DNA of 64,000 nucleotides from NCBI GenBank assembly GCA_950097015.1, contig CATNEN010000001.1:15787501-15851500 (forward strand), given 5' to 3'. The notes under the pieces are model-generated. The model saw nothing but the letters and a program-made list of their open reading frames with translations. It ran no database searches and was not told the DNA's origin. A program made the position numbers and the translations under genes. The DNA comes from Macrostomum hystrix. Taxonomy: Eukaryota; Platyhelminthes; Macrostomidae. Below are positions 10,541 through 50,665 of this stretch, piece after piece; position 1 is the first letter of the stretch; each line of letters starts with the position of its first letter.

Positions 10541-13500
10541 TGGTACCTCTGATACCTCACCATCACCTCTGATACCTCACCATCACCTCTGATACCTCAC
10601 CATCACCTCTGATACCTCACCATCACCTCTGATACCTCACTATCACCTCTGATACATCACCATCACCTCTGATACCTCACAATCACCTCTGATACCTCAC
10701 CATCACCTCTGATACCTCACAATCACCTCTGATGCCTCACCATCACCTCTCATACCTCACCATCACCTCTCATACCTCACCATCACCTCTGATACCTCAC
10801 CATCACCTCTGATACCTCACCATCACCTCTGATACCTCACTATCACCTCTGATACCTCACCATCACCTCTCATACCTCACAATCACCTCTGATACCTCAC
10901 CATCACCTCTCATACCTCACCATCACCTCTCATACCTCACCATCACCTCTGATACCTCACCATCACCTCTGATACCTCACAATCACCTCTGATACCTCAC
11001 CATCACCTCTGATACCTCACCATCACCTCTGATACCTCACCATCACCTCTGATACCTCACCATCACCTCTGATACCTCACCATCACCTCTGATACCTCAC
11101 TATCACCTCTGATACATCACCATCACCTCTGATACCTCACAATCACCTCTGATGCCTCACCATCACCTCTCATACCTCACCATCACCTCTCATACCTCAC
11201 CATCACCTCTGATACCTCACCATCACCTCTCATACCTCACCATCACCTCTGATACCTCACCATCACCTCTGATACCTCACTATCACCTCTGATACCTCAC
11301 CATCACCTCTCATACCTCACAATCACCTCTGATACCTCACCATCACCTCTCATACCTCACCATCACCTCTCATACCTCACCATCACCTCTGATACCTCAC
11401 CATCACCTCTGATACCTCACAATCACCTCTGATACCTCACCATCACCTCTGATACCTCACCATCACCTCTGATACCTCACCATCACCTCTGATACCTCAC
11501 CATCACCTCTGATACCTCACCATCACCTCTGATACCTCACCATCACCTCTGATACCTCACCATCACCTCTGATACCTCACCATCACCTCTGATACCTCAC
11601 CATCACCTCTGATACCTCACCATCACCTCTGATACCTCACCATCACCTCTGATACCTCACCATCACCTCTGATACCTCACCATCACCTCTCATACCTCAC
11701 CATCACCTCTGATACCTCACCATCACCTCTGATACCTCACCATCACCTCTGATACCTCACCATCACCTCTGATACCTCACCATCACCTCTAATACCTCAC
11801 CATCACCTCTCATACCTCACCATCACCTCTGATACCTCACCATCACCTCTGATACCTCACCATCACCTCTCATACCTCACCATCACCTCTGATACCTCAC
11901 CATCACCTCTGATACCTCACCATCACCTCTGATACCTCACCATCACCTCTGATACCTCACCATCACCTCTGATACCTCACCATCACCTCTGATACCTCAC
12001 CATCACCTCTGATACCTCACCATCACCTCTCATACCTCACCATCACCTCTGATACCTCACCATCACCTCTGATACCTCACCATCACCTCTGATACCTCAC
12101 CATCACCTCTGATACCTCACCATCACCTCTGATACCTCACCATCACCTCTGATACCTCACCATCACCTCTGATACCTCACCATCACCTCTCATACCTCAC
12201 CATCACCTCTGATACCTCACCATCACCTCTGATACCTCACCATCACCTCTGATACCTCACCATCACCTCTGATACCTCACCATCACCTCTGATACCTCAC
12301 CATCACCTCTGATACCTCACCATCACCTCTGATACCTCACCATCACCTCTGATACCTCACCATCACCTCTGATACCTCACCATCACCTCTGATACCTCAC
12401 CATCACCTCTGATACCTCACCATCACCTCTGATACCTCACCATCACCTCTAATACCTCACCATCACCTCTCATACCTCACCATCACCTCTGATACCTCAC
12501 CATCACCTCTGATACCTCACCATCACCTCTGATACCTCACAATCACCTCTGATACCTCACCATCACCTCTGATACCTCACTATCACCTCTGATACATCAC
12601 CATCACCTCTGATACCTCACAATCACCTCTGATGCCTCACCATCACCTCTCATACCTCACCATCACCTCTCATACCTCACCATCACCTCTGATACCTCAC
12701 CATCACCTCTGATACCTCACCATCACCTCTGATACCTCACCATCACCTCTGATACCTCACTATCACCTCTGATACCTCACAATCACCTCTCATACCTCAC
12801 AATCACCTCTGATACCTCACCATCACCTCTCATACCTCACCATCACCTCTCATACCTCACCATCACCTCTGATACCTCACCATCACCTCTGATACCTCAC
12901 AATCACCTCTGATACCTCACCATCACCTCTGATACCTCACCATCACCTCTGATACCTCACCATCACCTCTGATACCTCACCATCACCTCTGATACCTCAC
13001 CATCACCTCTGATACCTCACCATCACCTCTGATACCTCACCATCACCTCTGATACCTCACCATCACCTCTGATACCTCACCATCACCTCTGATACCTCAC
13101 CATCACCTCTGATACCTCACCATCACCTCTGATACCTCACCATCACCTCTGATACCTCACCATCACCTCTCATACCTCACCATCACCTCTGATACCTCAC
13201 CATCACCTCTGATACCTCACCATCACCTCTCATACCTCACCATCACCTCTGATACCTCACCATCACCTCTGATACCTCACCATCACCTCTGATACCTCAC
13301 CATCACCTCTGATACCTCACCATCACCTCTGATACCTCACCATCACCTCTGATACCTCACCATCACCTCTGATACCTCACCATCACCTCTGATACCTCAC
13401 CATAACCTCTGATACCTCACCATCACCTCATAACCTCTGATACCTCACCATCACCTCTGATACCTCACCATCACCTCTGTACCTCACCATCACCTCTGAT

Positions 13501-14512
13501 ACCTCACATCACCTCTGATACCTCACCATCACCTCTGATACCTCACCATCACCTCTGTACCTCACCATCACCTCTGATACCTCACCATCACCTCTGATAC
13601 CTCACCATCACTCTGATACCTCACCATAACCTCTGATACCTCACCATCACCTCTCATACCTCACCCATCACCTCTGATACCTCACCATAACCTCTGATAC
13701 CTCACCATCACCTCTGATACCTCACCATAACCTCTGATACCTCACCATCACCTCTCATACCTCACCATCACCTCTGATACCTCACCATCACCTCTGATAC
13801 CTCACCATCACCTCTCATACCTCACCATCACCTCTGATACCTCACCATCACCTCTGATACCTCACCATCACCTCTGATACCTCACCATCACCTCTGATAC
13901 CTCACCATCACCTCTGATACCTCACCATCACCTCTCATACCTCACCATCACCTCTGATACCTCACCATCACCTCTGATACCTCACCATCACCTCTGATAC
14001 CTCACCATCACCTCTGATACCTCACCATCACCTCTGATACCTCACCATCACCTCTGATACCTCACCATCACCTCTGATACATCACCATCACCTCTGATAC
14101 CTCACTATCACCTCTGATACCTCACCATCACCTCTGATACCTCACCATCACCTCTCATACCTCACCATCACCTCTGATACCTCACCATCACCTCTGATAC
14201 CTCACCATCACCTCTCATACCTCACCATCACCTCTGATACCTCACCATCACCTCTGATACCTCACCATCACCTCTGATACCTCACCATCACCTCTGATAC
14301 CTCACCATCACCTCTGATACCTCACCATCACCTCTCATACCTCACCATCACCTCTGATACCTCACCATCACCTCTGATACCTCACCATCACCTCTGATAC
14401 CTCACCATCACCTCTGATACCTCACCATCACCTCTGATACCTCACCATCACCTCTGATACCTCACCATCACCTCTGATACATCACCATCACCTCTGATAC
14501 CTCACTATCACC
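10541..14512 (+). repeat. 20-bp minisatellite, about 4 kb, nearly invariant
   Basis: Unit CATCACCTCTGATACCTCAC, close to 200 copies. From 10541 to about 13400 there is no length change at all; only single-base variants (GATACC/CATACC, CATC/AATC/TATC) occur. A marker unit GATGCCTCAC recurs at 10731, 11151 and 12631, with its neighbours conserved, showing duplicated blocks of about 420 bp. Between about 13403 and 13690 single-base insertions and deletions suddenly cluster, then the regular pattern resumes. Confidence 0.97.
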
Positions 14513-15444
14513 TGTAGTATATACAGGGCTGAGAACGTTTTGACGATGTACTGCAAAACTACAGTTTTGTGTTTTCTAACCTAATATAAACACATAAACG
14601 GAAGCGTCTGTCGAGTTACTCAAAGCAGATAAAAGCTTTGTGTCGGGCAAACACACCCGTGTTTCTATTGTCCTCCGTCACTAATTGCGTTTAATCAATA
14701 GAGGTGTACTTGTTATTTAGTTTCAGTTTTGTCATAAATTTAGCTTCCAATCGTCTCTGCCACTATTGTTCCTCGGCGATTTGGCAATGTAGCTCTTCTA
14801 CCGCTGAGAATGTCAGGCAGTATTTCACCTGTTCCGCCGACAATGGCTGGTGCAACGTCCTCCTCATATTTTATTGTCTCACCTGGTCGCCTTGAGATGG
14901 TGGGGGCTTGTTAATTTTTGGAGAGTCTGTCGAAGGCAAACTCACAAATTGGCTCATTATTGACACTTCAAGACCTGGCTTGGCTTGCTGCTGCTGCTGC
15001 TGCTGCTGCTGCCACTGTTGCTAACAGAATCCTCAAAATTTCATTTCCCTATCTTAGCGCGTAAAGACTATTTAGCTTAGTTAAATATTTGACCTGAACG
15101 ACCTCGATAGTTTGAAGCATTCGCGGTGCTGTCTGCAAGTGTTTTGTCACGTTCTTGGAGCATTTCTGAGAATTGTGAGAGACTGGTGGTTCGGAGTAAG
15201 TAATCATGGCTAGACAGGACATACAGTGTGCATGTTCTCATGTTCTACTTGGCAATTTCCGATCTTTGCGAGCGGAAACAACGTATAGCACTTGCAGAAT
15301 CTTGAGTGTTTTCCAGTAGCTGAATTTTGTGTGTTCTCCGGGTTGGTCTAGTGTAGGATAAACAGAGAAAGAAATCAATGAGAGTTAATTATAGACTGCA
15401 TCGAGAACTGCTCGCTTTTTATGCTGGTAATTATAAACTTCTGA
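14513..15444. other. Unique sequence with a (CTG)n run
   Basis: Non-repetitive apart from a (CTG)n tract at about 14987-15012. A 63-codon open frame at 14704-14895 has no recognisable feature. No gene is supported. Confidence 0.45.
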
Positions 15445-16869
15445 TGGTACCTGAATCAAATGGTAGCTGAATCAGATGGTACCTGAATCAAATGGTAGCT
15501 GAATCAAATGGTAGCTGAATCAAATGGTAGCTGAATCAAATGGTAGCTGAATCAAATGGTAGCTGAATCAAATGGTAGCTGAATCAAATGGTACCTGAAT
15601 CAAATGGTAGCTGAATCAGATGGTACCTGAATCAAATGGTAGCTGAATCAAATGGTAGCTGAATCAAATGGTAGCTGAATCAAATGGTAGCTGAATCAAA
15701 TGGTAGCTGAATCAAATGGTAGCTGAATCAAATGGTAGCTGAATCAAATGGTAGCTGAATCAAATGGTAGCTGAATCAAATGGTAGCTGAATCAAATGGT
15801 AGCTGAATCAAATGGTAGCTGAATCAAATGGTAGCTGAATCAAATGGTAGCTGAATCAAATGGTAGCTGAATCAAATGGTAGCTGAATCAAATGGTAGCT
15901 GAATCAAATGGTAGCTGAATCAAATGGTACCTGAATCAAATGGTACCTGAATCAAATGGTAGCTGAATCAAATGGTAGCTGAATCAAATGGTAGCTGAAT
16001 CAAATGGTAGCTGAATCAAATGGTAGCTGAATCAAATGGTAGCTGAATCAAATGGTACCTGAATCAAATGGTACCTGAATCAAATGGTAGCTGAATCAAA
16101 TGGTAGCTGAATCAAATGGTACCTGAATCAAATGGTAGCTGAATCAAATGGTAGCTGAATCAAATGGTAGCTGAATCAAATGGTAGCTGAATCAAATGGT
16201 ACCTGAATCAAATGGTACCTGAATCAAATGGTACCTGAATCAAATGGTAGCTGAATCAAATGGTAGCTGAATCAAATGGTAGCTGAATCAAATGGTAGCT
16301 GAATCAAATGGTACCTGAATCAAATGGTAGCTGAATCAGATGGTACCTGAATCAAATGGTAGCTGAATCAAATGGTAGCTGAATCAAATGGTAGCTGAAT
16401 CAAATGGTACCTGAATCAAATGGTAGCTGAATCAAATGGTAGCTGAATCAAATGGTACCTGAATCAAATGGTAGCTGAATCAAATGGTACCTGAATCAAA
16501 TGGTACCTGAATCAAATGGTACCTGAATCAAATGGTAGCTGAATCAAATGGTAGCTGAATCAAATGGTACCTGAATCAAATGGTAGCTGAATCAAATGGT
16601 ACCTGAATCAAATGGTACCTGAATCAAATGGTAGCTGAATCAAATGGTACCTGAATCAAATGGTAGCTGTATCAAATGGTAGCTGAATCAAATGGTACCT
16701 GAATCAAATGGTACCTGAATCAAATGGTACCTGAATCAAATGGTACCTGAATCAGATGGTAGCTGAATCAAATGGTAGCTGAATCAAATGGTAGCTGAAT
16801 CAAATGGTAGCTGAATCAAATGGTAGCTGAATCAAATGGTAGCTGAATCAAATGGTAGCTGAATCAAAT
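15445..16869 (+). repeat. 16-bp minisatellite, about 1.4 kb
   Basis: Unit GAATCAAATGGTAGCT, about 88 copies, with the variant GGTACC in place of GGTAGC (a KpnI-type palindrome). Very homogeneous. Confidence 0.96.
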
Positions 16870-17312
16870 CACATCACAGTAAATTTTGAAATACTAAGCC
16901 ATTTGCAACAGCCAAAGCTGCAGTGAAGTAACAATCTTTAGTAGAAATGTTCGTTCTGATCTATTCCTTGAATGGATTTGTCAGAATCAGTCAAATATTT
17001 ATCGATAAGAATACGTGGTTGAATGTGAAAAGGGCATTGCGCTCCGTTTATGGTGTGTGGTCAAAACTACACTCGAATATTAATAGTAACAAGTAGAGGC
17101 AGTTCCTACTTAGGACCAGTAATTCGATAAAATCAATGACCTGTGCTTCTTGGTGACGTGATCACTGACGCACACATTATTAACGACGCCTCGGTCGACA
17201 GGGCTCAGTGCTTGGATTATAGAGACACGAATATTAACCAAGTAGATAAGCCTACTTTGAGTTCTCACTTGTCATTGGGTTTAAGGGGCTTTTATAATAT
17301 TTCAAGCGACGT
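16870..17312. other. Unique sequence, 3' flank of the neuropeptide gene
   Basis: Lies downstream of the minus-strand neuropeptide stop codon. No canonical AATAAA (TTTATT on plus) was recognised close to the stop. Confidence 0.4.
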
Positions 17313-17353
17313 TTTGTGAGTAAAAGCCCACTCCTGTGTCTCCTCTTCTCATC
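17313..17353 (-). repeat. 41-bp inverted repeat, left arm
   Basis: A perfect reverse complement of 18274-18314. This arm covers the first two bases of the neuropeptide stop codon region and the start of its 3' UTR. Confidence 0.93.
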
Positions 17354-17861
17354 AACCTTGGCGTACAAAGCTAGCTCGCTTCTTGTCGCTGTCCTCCAGA
17401 TCGTTCTTCTTGCCCATCCGGACGAACGACGCCCTTTTCTTCTTGCCCATCCGGACGAACGACGCCCTCTTCTTCTTGCCCATCCGGACGAACGACGCCC
17501 TCTTCTTCTTGCCCATCCGGACGAACGACGCCCTCTTCTTCTTGCCCATCCGGACAAACGAGGCCCTCTTCTTCTTGCCCATCCGGACGAACGAGGCCCT
17601 CTTCTTCTTGCCCATCCGGACGAACGAGGCCCTCTTGTAAGCTTCCGAAGAGTCCGTGTCAGCGTTCAGGACCTCCAGCAGGTTGACAGTCATGCGCAGA
17701 GTGAGGGCGGCGCACAGACGATGGCATTCCGGCCGTGCTTCCAGCTCCGTGCGGCTCGCGCAAACCTCGACTGAGTCCAACTGGCAGGCTTCAACGGCGG
17801 CGCACGCCGTCACTAGGAGCAGCAGAAGCAACGGAAACTTTAGCGATGCTGCGGTCGTCAT
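17352..17861 (-). CDS. Neuropeptide precursor, ASFVRM-amide repeats
   Basis: The ATG at 17861 opens a 169-aa precursor. Residues 1 to about 22 are a signal peptide with a poly-Leu core (KFPLLLLLLVTACAA). A linker with four cysteines (26, 34, 46, 50) follows. From residue 76 there are seven tandem 11-residue units KRASFVRMGKK, a spacer NDLEDSDKK, and a final RASFVRQG at the C-terminus. Cleavage at KR/KK(K)R and amidation from Gly would give seven ASFVRM-amide peptides and one ASFVRQ-amide. The motif resembles FVRI-amide type peptides of lophotrochozoans, but Met at the amidated end is distinctive. The mature products act as secreted transmitters or hormones; the receptor is unknown. Just upstream of the ATG, TTTTTCAG looks like a 3' splice site (genomic about 17870), so a 5' UTR exon or a spliced leader is likely. 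Confidence 0.85.
   Translation of the reverse strand: MTTAASLKFPLLLLLLVTACAAVEACQLDSVEVCASRTELEARPECHRLCAALTLRMTVNLLEVLNADTDSSEAYKRASFVRMGKKKRASFVRMGKKKRASFVRMGKKKRASFVRMGKKKRASFVRMGKKKRASFVRMGKKKRASFVRMGKKNDLEDSDKKRASFVRQG
17406..17636 (-). repeat. Coding 33-bp tandem repeat, 7 copies
   Basis: Seven in-frame 33-bp units encode the KRASFVRMGKK peptides. Units differ at only a few positions (for example GACGAACGACGCC versus GACGAACGAGGCC on plus), indicating recent expansion or homogenisation. Antisense open frames over this block are shadows. Confidence 0.9.
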
Positions 17862-18024
17862 TTCTTGCTGCTGAAAAATTAGCAACGGATCATTTGTAAA
17901 CAAAATTTTCGTCATCGACACATCCAGAACACCAAGATCGACCGATTTGAAGCACAGGCAACGACTCCGCAACTAGTACTTGCATTTAGCGACGCAATCC
18001 AAATTGGGGCTTCAAGTCTAGGGA

Positions 18025-18262
18025 TGTCCACTTGTCAGGAAAAATGTCCACAGACCTTTCCAATAGAATGTCCACGTGTCCAATAGAATGTCTACCTGTC
18101 AAAGAGAATATCCGCCTGTCCAAGAGAATGTCCACCTGTCTAAGAGAATGTCCACCTGTCCTAGAGAATGTACACGTGTCCAATAGAATGTCTACCGGTC
18201 CTAGAGAATGTCCACCTTTCCAAGAGAATGTCCACCTGTCCAATAAAATGTCCACCTGTCTA
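18025..18262. repeat. About 20-bp tandem repeat upstream of the neuropeptide gene
   Basis: Diverged units around AATGTCCACCTGTCCAAGAG, about 12 copies. On the gene-sense (minus) strand the unit reads GGACAGGTGGACATT, again placing CAG next to GTG. Confidence 0.9.
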
Positions 18263-18273
18263 AGTGAGAAGAG

Positions 18274-18314
18274 GATGAGAAGAGGAGACACAGGAGTGGG
18301 CTTTTACTCACAAA
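18274..18314 (+). repeat. 41-bp inverted repeat, right arm
   Basis: Perfect reverse complement of 17313-17353, read directly from the sequence (both contain GAGACACAGGAGTGGGCTTT or its complement). Arms are 920 bp apart and enclose the neuropeptide CDS and a minisatellite. Confidence 0.93.
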
Positions 18315-18329
18315 GAGAATGCCCACCTA

Positions 18330-18577
18330 CCCCAATCGGGCATCTGAAGTCTGCGTACGGCTGTTCAGTCCATGGACTGGGGGAACGCCACACCCAACCT
18401 CAATTACCCCAGCTAATGCTGGTAACTGTTGAACAGCTGGGTGAACTGAAGCAATGCACAATTAAGCGTCTTGCTATAGGACGTTGTTCCAAATTGTTTC
18501 CAGTGGAGTCGGGAATCGAACCCCCGACCTTTAAGTCGTGAGTCCAACGCCACAACCGCTAGTCCACCAGGCTAGAA
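18330..18577 (-). mobile_element. SINE family B copy
   Basis: Reads on the minus strand as a tRNA-like head (TAGCCTGGTGGACTAGCGG A-box region, GGTTCGATTCCCGACTCC B-box), then a body containing AGTCCATGGACTG. The 3' end is shortened relative to the 28894 copy. Confidence 0.85.
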
Positions 18578-18589
18578 CCCCACCAGAGA

Positions 18590-19040
18590 ACTAGTAGCAT
18601 TTGCGGGAGATAGTGAAGCATGTCTTTTCAATTTCGAGTAAAAACGAGTCAAATTTCAATTTAACAATTTGTGAATTCCCTCTGATATTCAAGCGATTAC
18701 AATAAAGCTACAATCGCACCAATGTTTAGATTTAAATTAAGGATTATTTTATTTTACTTTTATCTATTTCCTTGAGTCGAAATCTCCACGGCGCAAGCTA
18801 GCTTTATAAAAAATCGACAAAGCTACTAAAAGTGGCTGTTCTATAGATCGATATCAAACCCTGGGAACTGAAAATCAATACCTACTTCTGATCTCTACAC
18901 CTTTAGGCTTTTGTGCAGATTATAAATGACTGATAGCTTTTGTAACTTAAGTATTGTCTCCATGCGACAAAAAATCAAATATCATAATTTTAGTTTTTTT
19001 GCGAGAGCTTTTAGGGGCAAAAAAGAATTCTCAGTTGTGT
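18590..19040. other. Unique AT-rich sequence
   Basis: No gene, repeat or regulatory site could be supported here. Confidence 0.4.
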
Positions 19041-19044
19041 GACA

Positions 19045-19810
19045 AGTATTCAAACTTGTCTAACAGATGTTCAAACTTGTCTAACAGATGTTCATACTTG
19101 TCTAACATGTGTTCATAATTGTCTAACATGTGTTCATACTTGTCTAACATGTGTTCATACTTGTCTAACATGTGTTCATACTTGTCTAACATGTGTTCAT
19201 ACTTGTCTAACATGTGTTCATACTTGTCTAACATGTATTCAAACTTGTCTAACATGTGTTCATACTTGTCTAACAGGTGTTCATACTTGTCTAACATGTG
19301 TTCATACTTGTCTAACATGTGTTCATACTTGTCTAACATGTGTTCATACTTGTCTAACATGTGTTCATACTTGTCTAGTGGGTGTTCATACTTGTCTAAC
19401 ATGTGTTCATACTTGTCTAACAGGTGTTCATACTTGTCTAACATGTGTTCATACTTGTCTAACATGTGTTCATACTTGTCTAACAGGTGTTCATACTTGT
19501 CTAACATGTGTTCATACTTGTCTAACATGTGTTCATACTTGTCTAACATGTGTTCATACTTGTCTAGTGGGTGTTCATACTTGTCTAACATGTGTTCATA
19601 CTTGTCTAACAGGTGTTCATACTTGTCTAACATGTGTTCATACTTGTCTAACATGTGTTCATACTTGTCTAACATGTGTTCATACTTGTCTAACAGGTGT
19701 TCATACTTGTCTAACATGTGTTCATACTTGTCTAACATGTGTTCATACTTGTCTAACATGTGTTCATACTTGTCTAACAGGTGTTCATACTTGTCTAACA
19801 GGTGTTCATA
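19045..19810 (+). repeat. 21-bp minisatellite with TCTAACATGTG core
   Basis: Unit TGTCTAACATGTGTTCATAC plus T, about 36 copies. Some units carry CTAACAGGTG and a few CTAGTGGGTG. The spacing of the CTAGTGGGTG variant (about 19375 and 19565) shows a duplicated block of about 190 bp. It is stop-free in several frames only because 21 is a multiple of three. Confidence 0.95.
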
Positions 19811-19814
19811 GTTA

Positions 19815-21185
19815 TGAAATAGTCATAGTTCTATGGCTTTAAAGCCTTTAAAAAGATAGAATATACCCAACACGAGTGTACTTTATTTTTTCTCTGTAGA
19901 AATCTGCATTATTGGCTACAGGCTGCCAATGAATCCAAGACTCTGCCTATCATCAAATCTACGCTTTTTGCCTTTTTTCTGGCATCTGCGAAATCTGTTG
20001 AAAAGGGTTTTAGTAAATATATATTTTTTCGACGCTAAACCTATTCGATTCTCAACCGGGTGAGATGGTGGGTGGTGGGGTGGGTTTTCGGTGGATGAAG
20101 GGATTTACACGGTTGCCGCTTAATCTTTCTCAGATTTTGTTATTTTTCGCTCTGTCGGCCTCGTTCGCAACGAAAGACCTTAATCCTTAGTCTGTGCTGC
20201 ATTTGTGAAGCCTGTTAGCTTTGACAGTGAGTGGCCTGGGCGAAATGGCAGTGAATTAGGGAGGCTTAAATGTGAGTTTATTTGACTCTTTAATCCTTGG
20301 CGAGAAATGGCTATAATCTTTGGTAGCATTGCTACTTGCCTGCTCATTTATTTCTTCTGTTTCCATTTGAGAAATTTCGCGAAGTCAGTTTTTTAACAAA
20401 AAATGCCTTTTTTAATTGATTTTAACAAAACTTTTGCGAGCGATTTTAAATTCGAATGATGGGGCTCTTTCCTGGAAAGCAACTCGTCAATGGTCGATTT
20501 TTTTTTCTTACCTGGATTACTGTTTCGAGTATATTGTCTTGTCGAAAGCTGGAGTCTTGCCCGTTGAATTTTCTCAGAGCTGTTTTAAGTTGCAGCGAAA
20601 ACGGACATTGCTGCTTTAGCACACCAAACTTATAATAAGGCAATTTAGGTCCTCGCGAAATCTGAAATCTGATTGGTTGTCGCGCGGAGGCTGAGTCCAT
20701 TTTTTCCTGACCAATAAAGCTTGCTGACTGGCGCTGCGCTACCATACCTACAAAAATTAACTCATGAAACTATCTAAAACAAAGCTCTGCGCTTCCAACG
20801 GCTGTGTACAACTGTCCAGTCCATGGACAGGGCAGCCATTGCTGACACCCATTTTACAGCTAATCACAGCTAATTTCCCATCAGCTTCACTTCGGCCAGC
20901 TATCAGAGCAGAATGGGATCTGTCTAGGAAGTCAGATAGGGCGATAATCAGAAAGGCACAACGCAAACCTTTGAGCTGCCCGATCAGTCAACCTGAACCA
21001 TTTTTGAGCAATCGGATCTCTCTGAAGATGAAGTCAAACAGTCAAAGATACTTTTGGGGTTCTGGTTCTGCAGAGTGCAAAGTACATAATTCGTGCAGTT
21101 ATAGCTTGTACTTTTTCTCAGACTTTTTTTTAACTATAAATTGATTAATGCTACTTAATGTTTGATGATCAGTAGTAAAGCCTGC
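19815..21185. other. Intergenic sequence upstream of slit
   Basis: Mostly unique. A short degraded stretch at about 20800-20880 (GTCCAGTCCATGGACAGG) resembles the body of SINE family B. No open frame here shows domain or splice support. Confidence 0.4.
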
Positions 21186-21189
21186 GTGT

Positions 21190-21507
21190 GGTTCTCTACA
21201 CCAAGGCTCACATATTTTAAAGCAATTCTGCCCAGTCCGCTGACTCCTGAGCACACACCGCATACAGATACCGTACGCAGGCACATACTCACACAGGTGT
21301 GTACATCTGCCCTGACTTAACCATGATCAGGCAGTGTACTATCTCACTGTGCCATGGGGACTTGACTCACGCGGGTATAAATCGAACGACAAGCCACTAA
21401 GCTCTCAAATTAATGTGGCCTCGCCGCGGAATCGGAATTCAGGAATCAGGAACTCAGAAATCCTAATCCGAGAGGCAAATGCGTAAACAGTTGTGCCACT
21501 AACCCCA
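21190..21507 (-). mobile_element. SINE family A copy, degraded
   Basis: Minus orientation. Recognisable blocks include CAATTCTGCCCAGTCCGCTG, GTGTACATCTGCCCTGACTT, AGGCAGTGTACT and GTGGCCTCGCCGCGGAATCG. Many substitutions and an internal duplication near the B-box suggest an older copy. Confidence 0.8.
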
Positions 21508-21720
21508 TTCGATCATTGTACGCTAGTTACACTGTTTCCTCTGTGCAAAAATACATTTATTTTTTAATGTCGAGTCGCTATCAACGAACGAATCTCGTGA
21601 TTAATAATTTTCCTATCCAAGCCTAATAGCCTACTCAGTCAATTGTGCAGTAGTCTGATATGAGATTTAAATTCGCTCGAGTGTTATCAAATGAAAGGTG
21701 AACATCTGCATCCAATAAAC

Positions 21721-21768
21721 AGCCAATCAGGCGGCAGTGAAGGAGGGTTGGCAGTTTTCAGCCAATAG
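21721..21768 (+). promoter_or_regulatory. Two CCAAT-type motifs upstream of slit
   Basis: AGCCAATCAGG at 21721 and GCCAATAGCG at 21761, about 160-200 bp before the slit ATG. A weak TATA-like CATATAG occurs near 21831. Motif evidence only. Confidence 0.35.
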
Positions 21769-21924
21769 CGAACCGATGCAGCTTGTGGTCAAATTGAAAC
21801 TAGACCCGTCAGATCAGACTGGAAGCAGTCATATAGCTAGCTTCTTTCGCTGAGACAGAGCAATTCAAGTAGTAAACATTCTCGGTGACTTTCACCACAG
21901 CAGTTTGACTGATACTGCTGAAGT

Positions 21925-50665
<28,741 letters not shown>

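Noticed and set aside
17252-17774. Plus-strand and second minus-strand frames over the neuropeptide repeats
   Set aside because: Shadows of the 33-bp coding repeat; only the minus frame with a signal peptide and dibasic/Gly sites makes biological sense.
18480-18577. tRNA gene
   Set aside because: A and B boxes are part of a SINE head; the same head recurs at 28894, 43589 and 45703 with SINE bodies attached, and the cloverleaf is imperfect.
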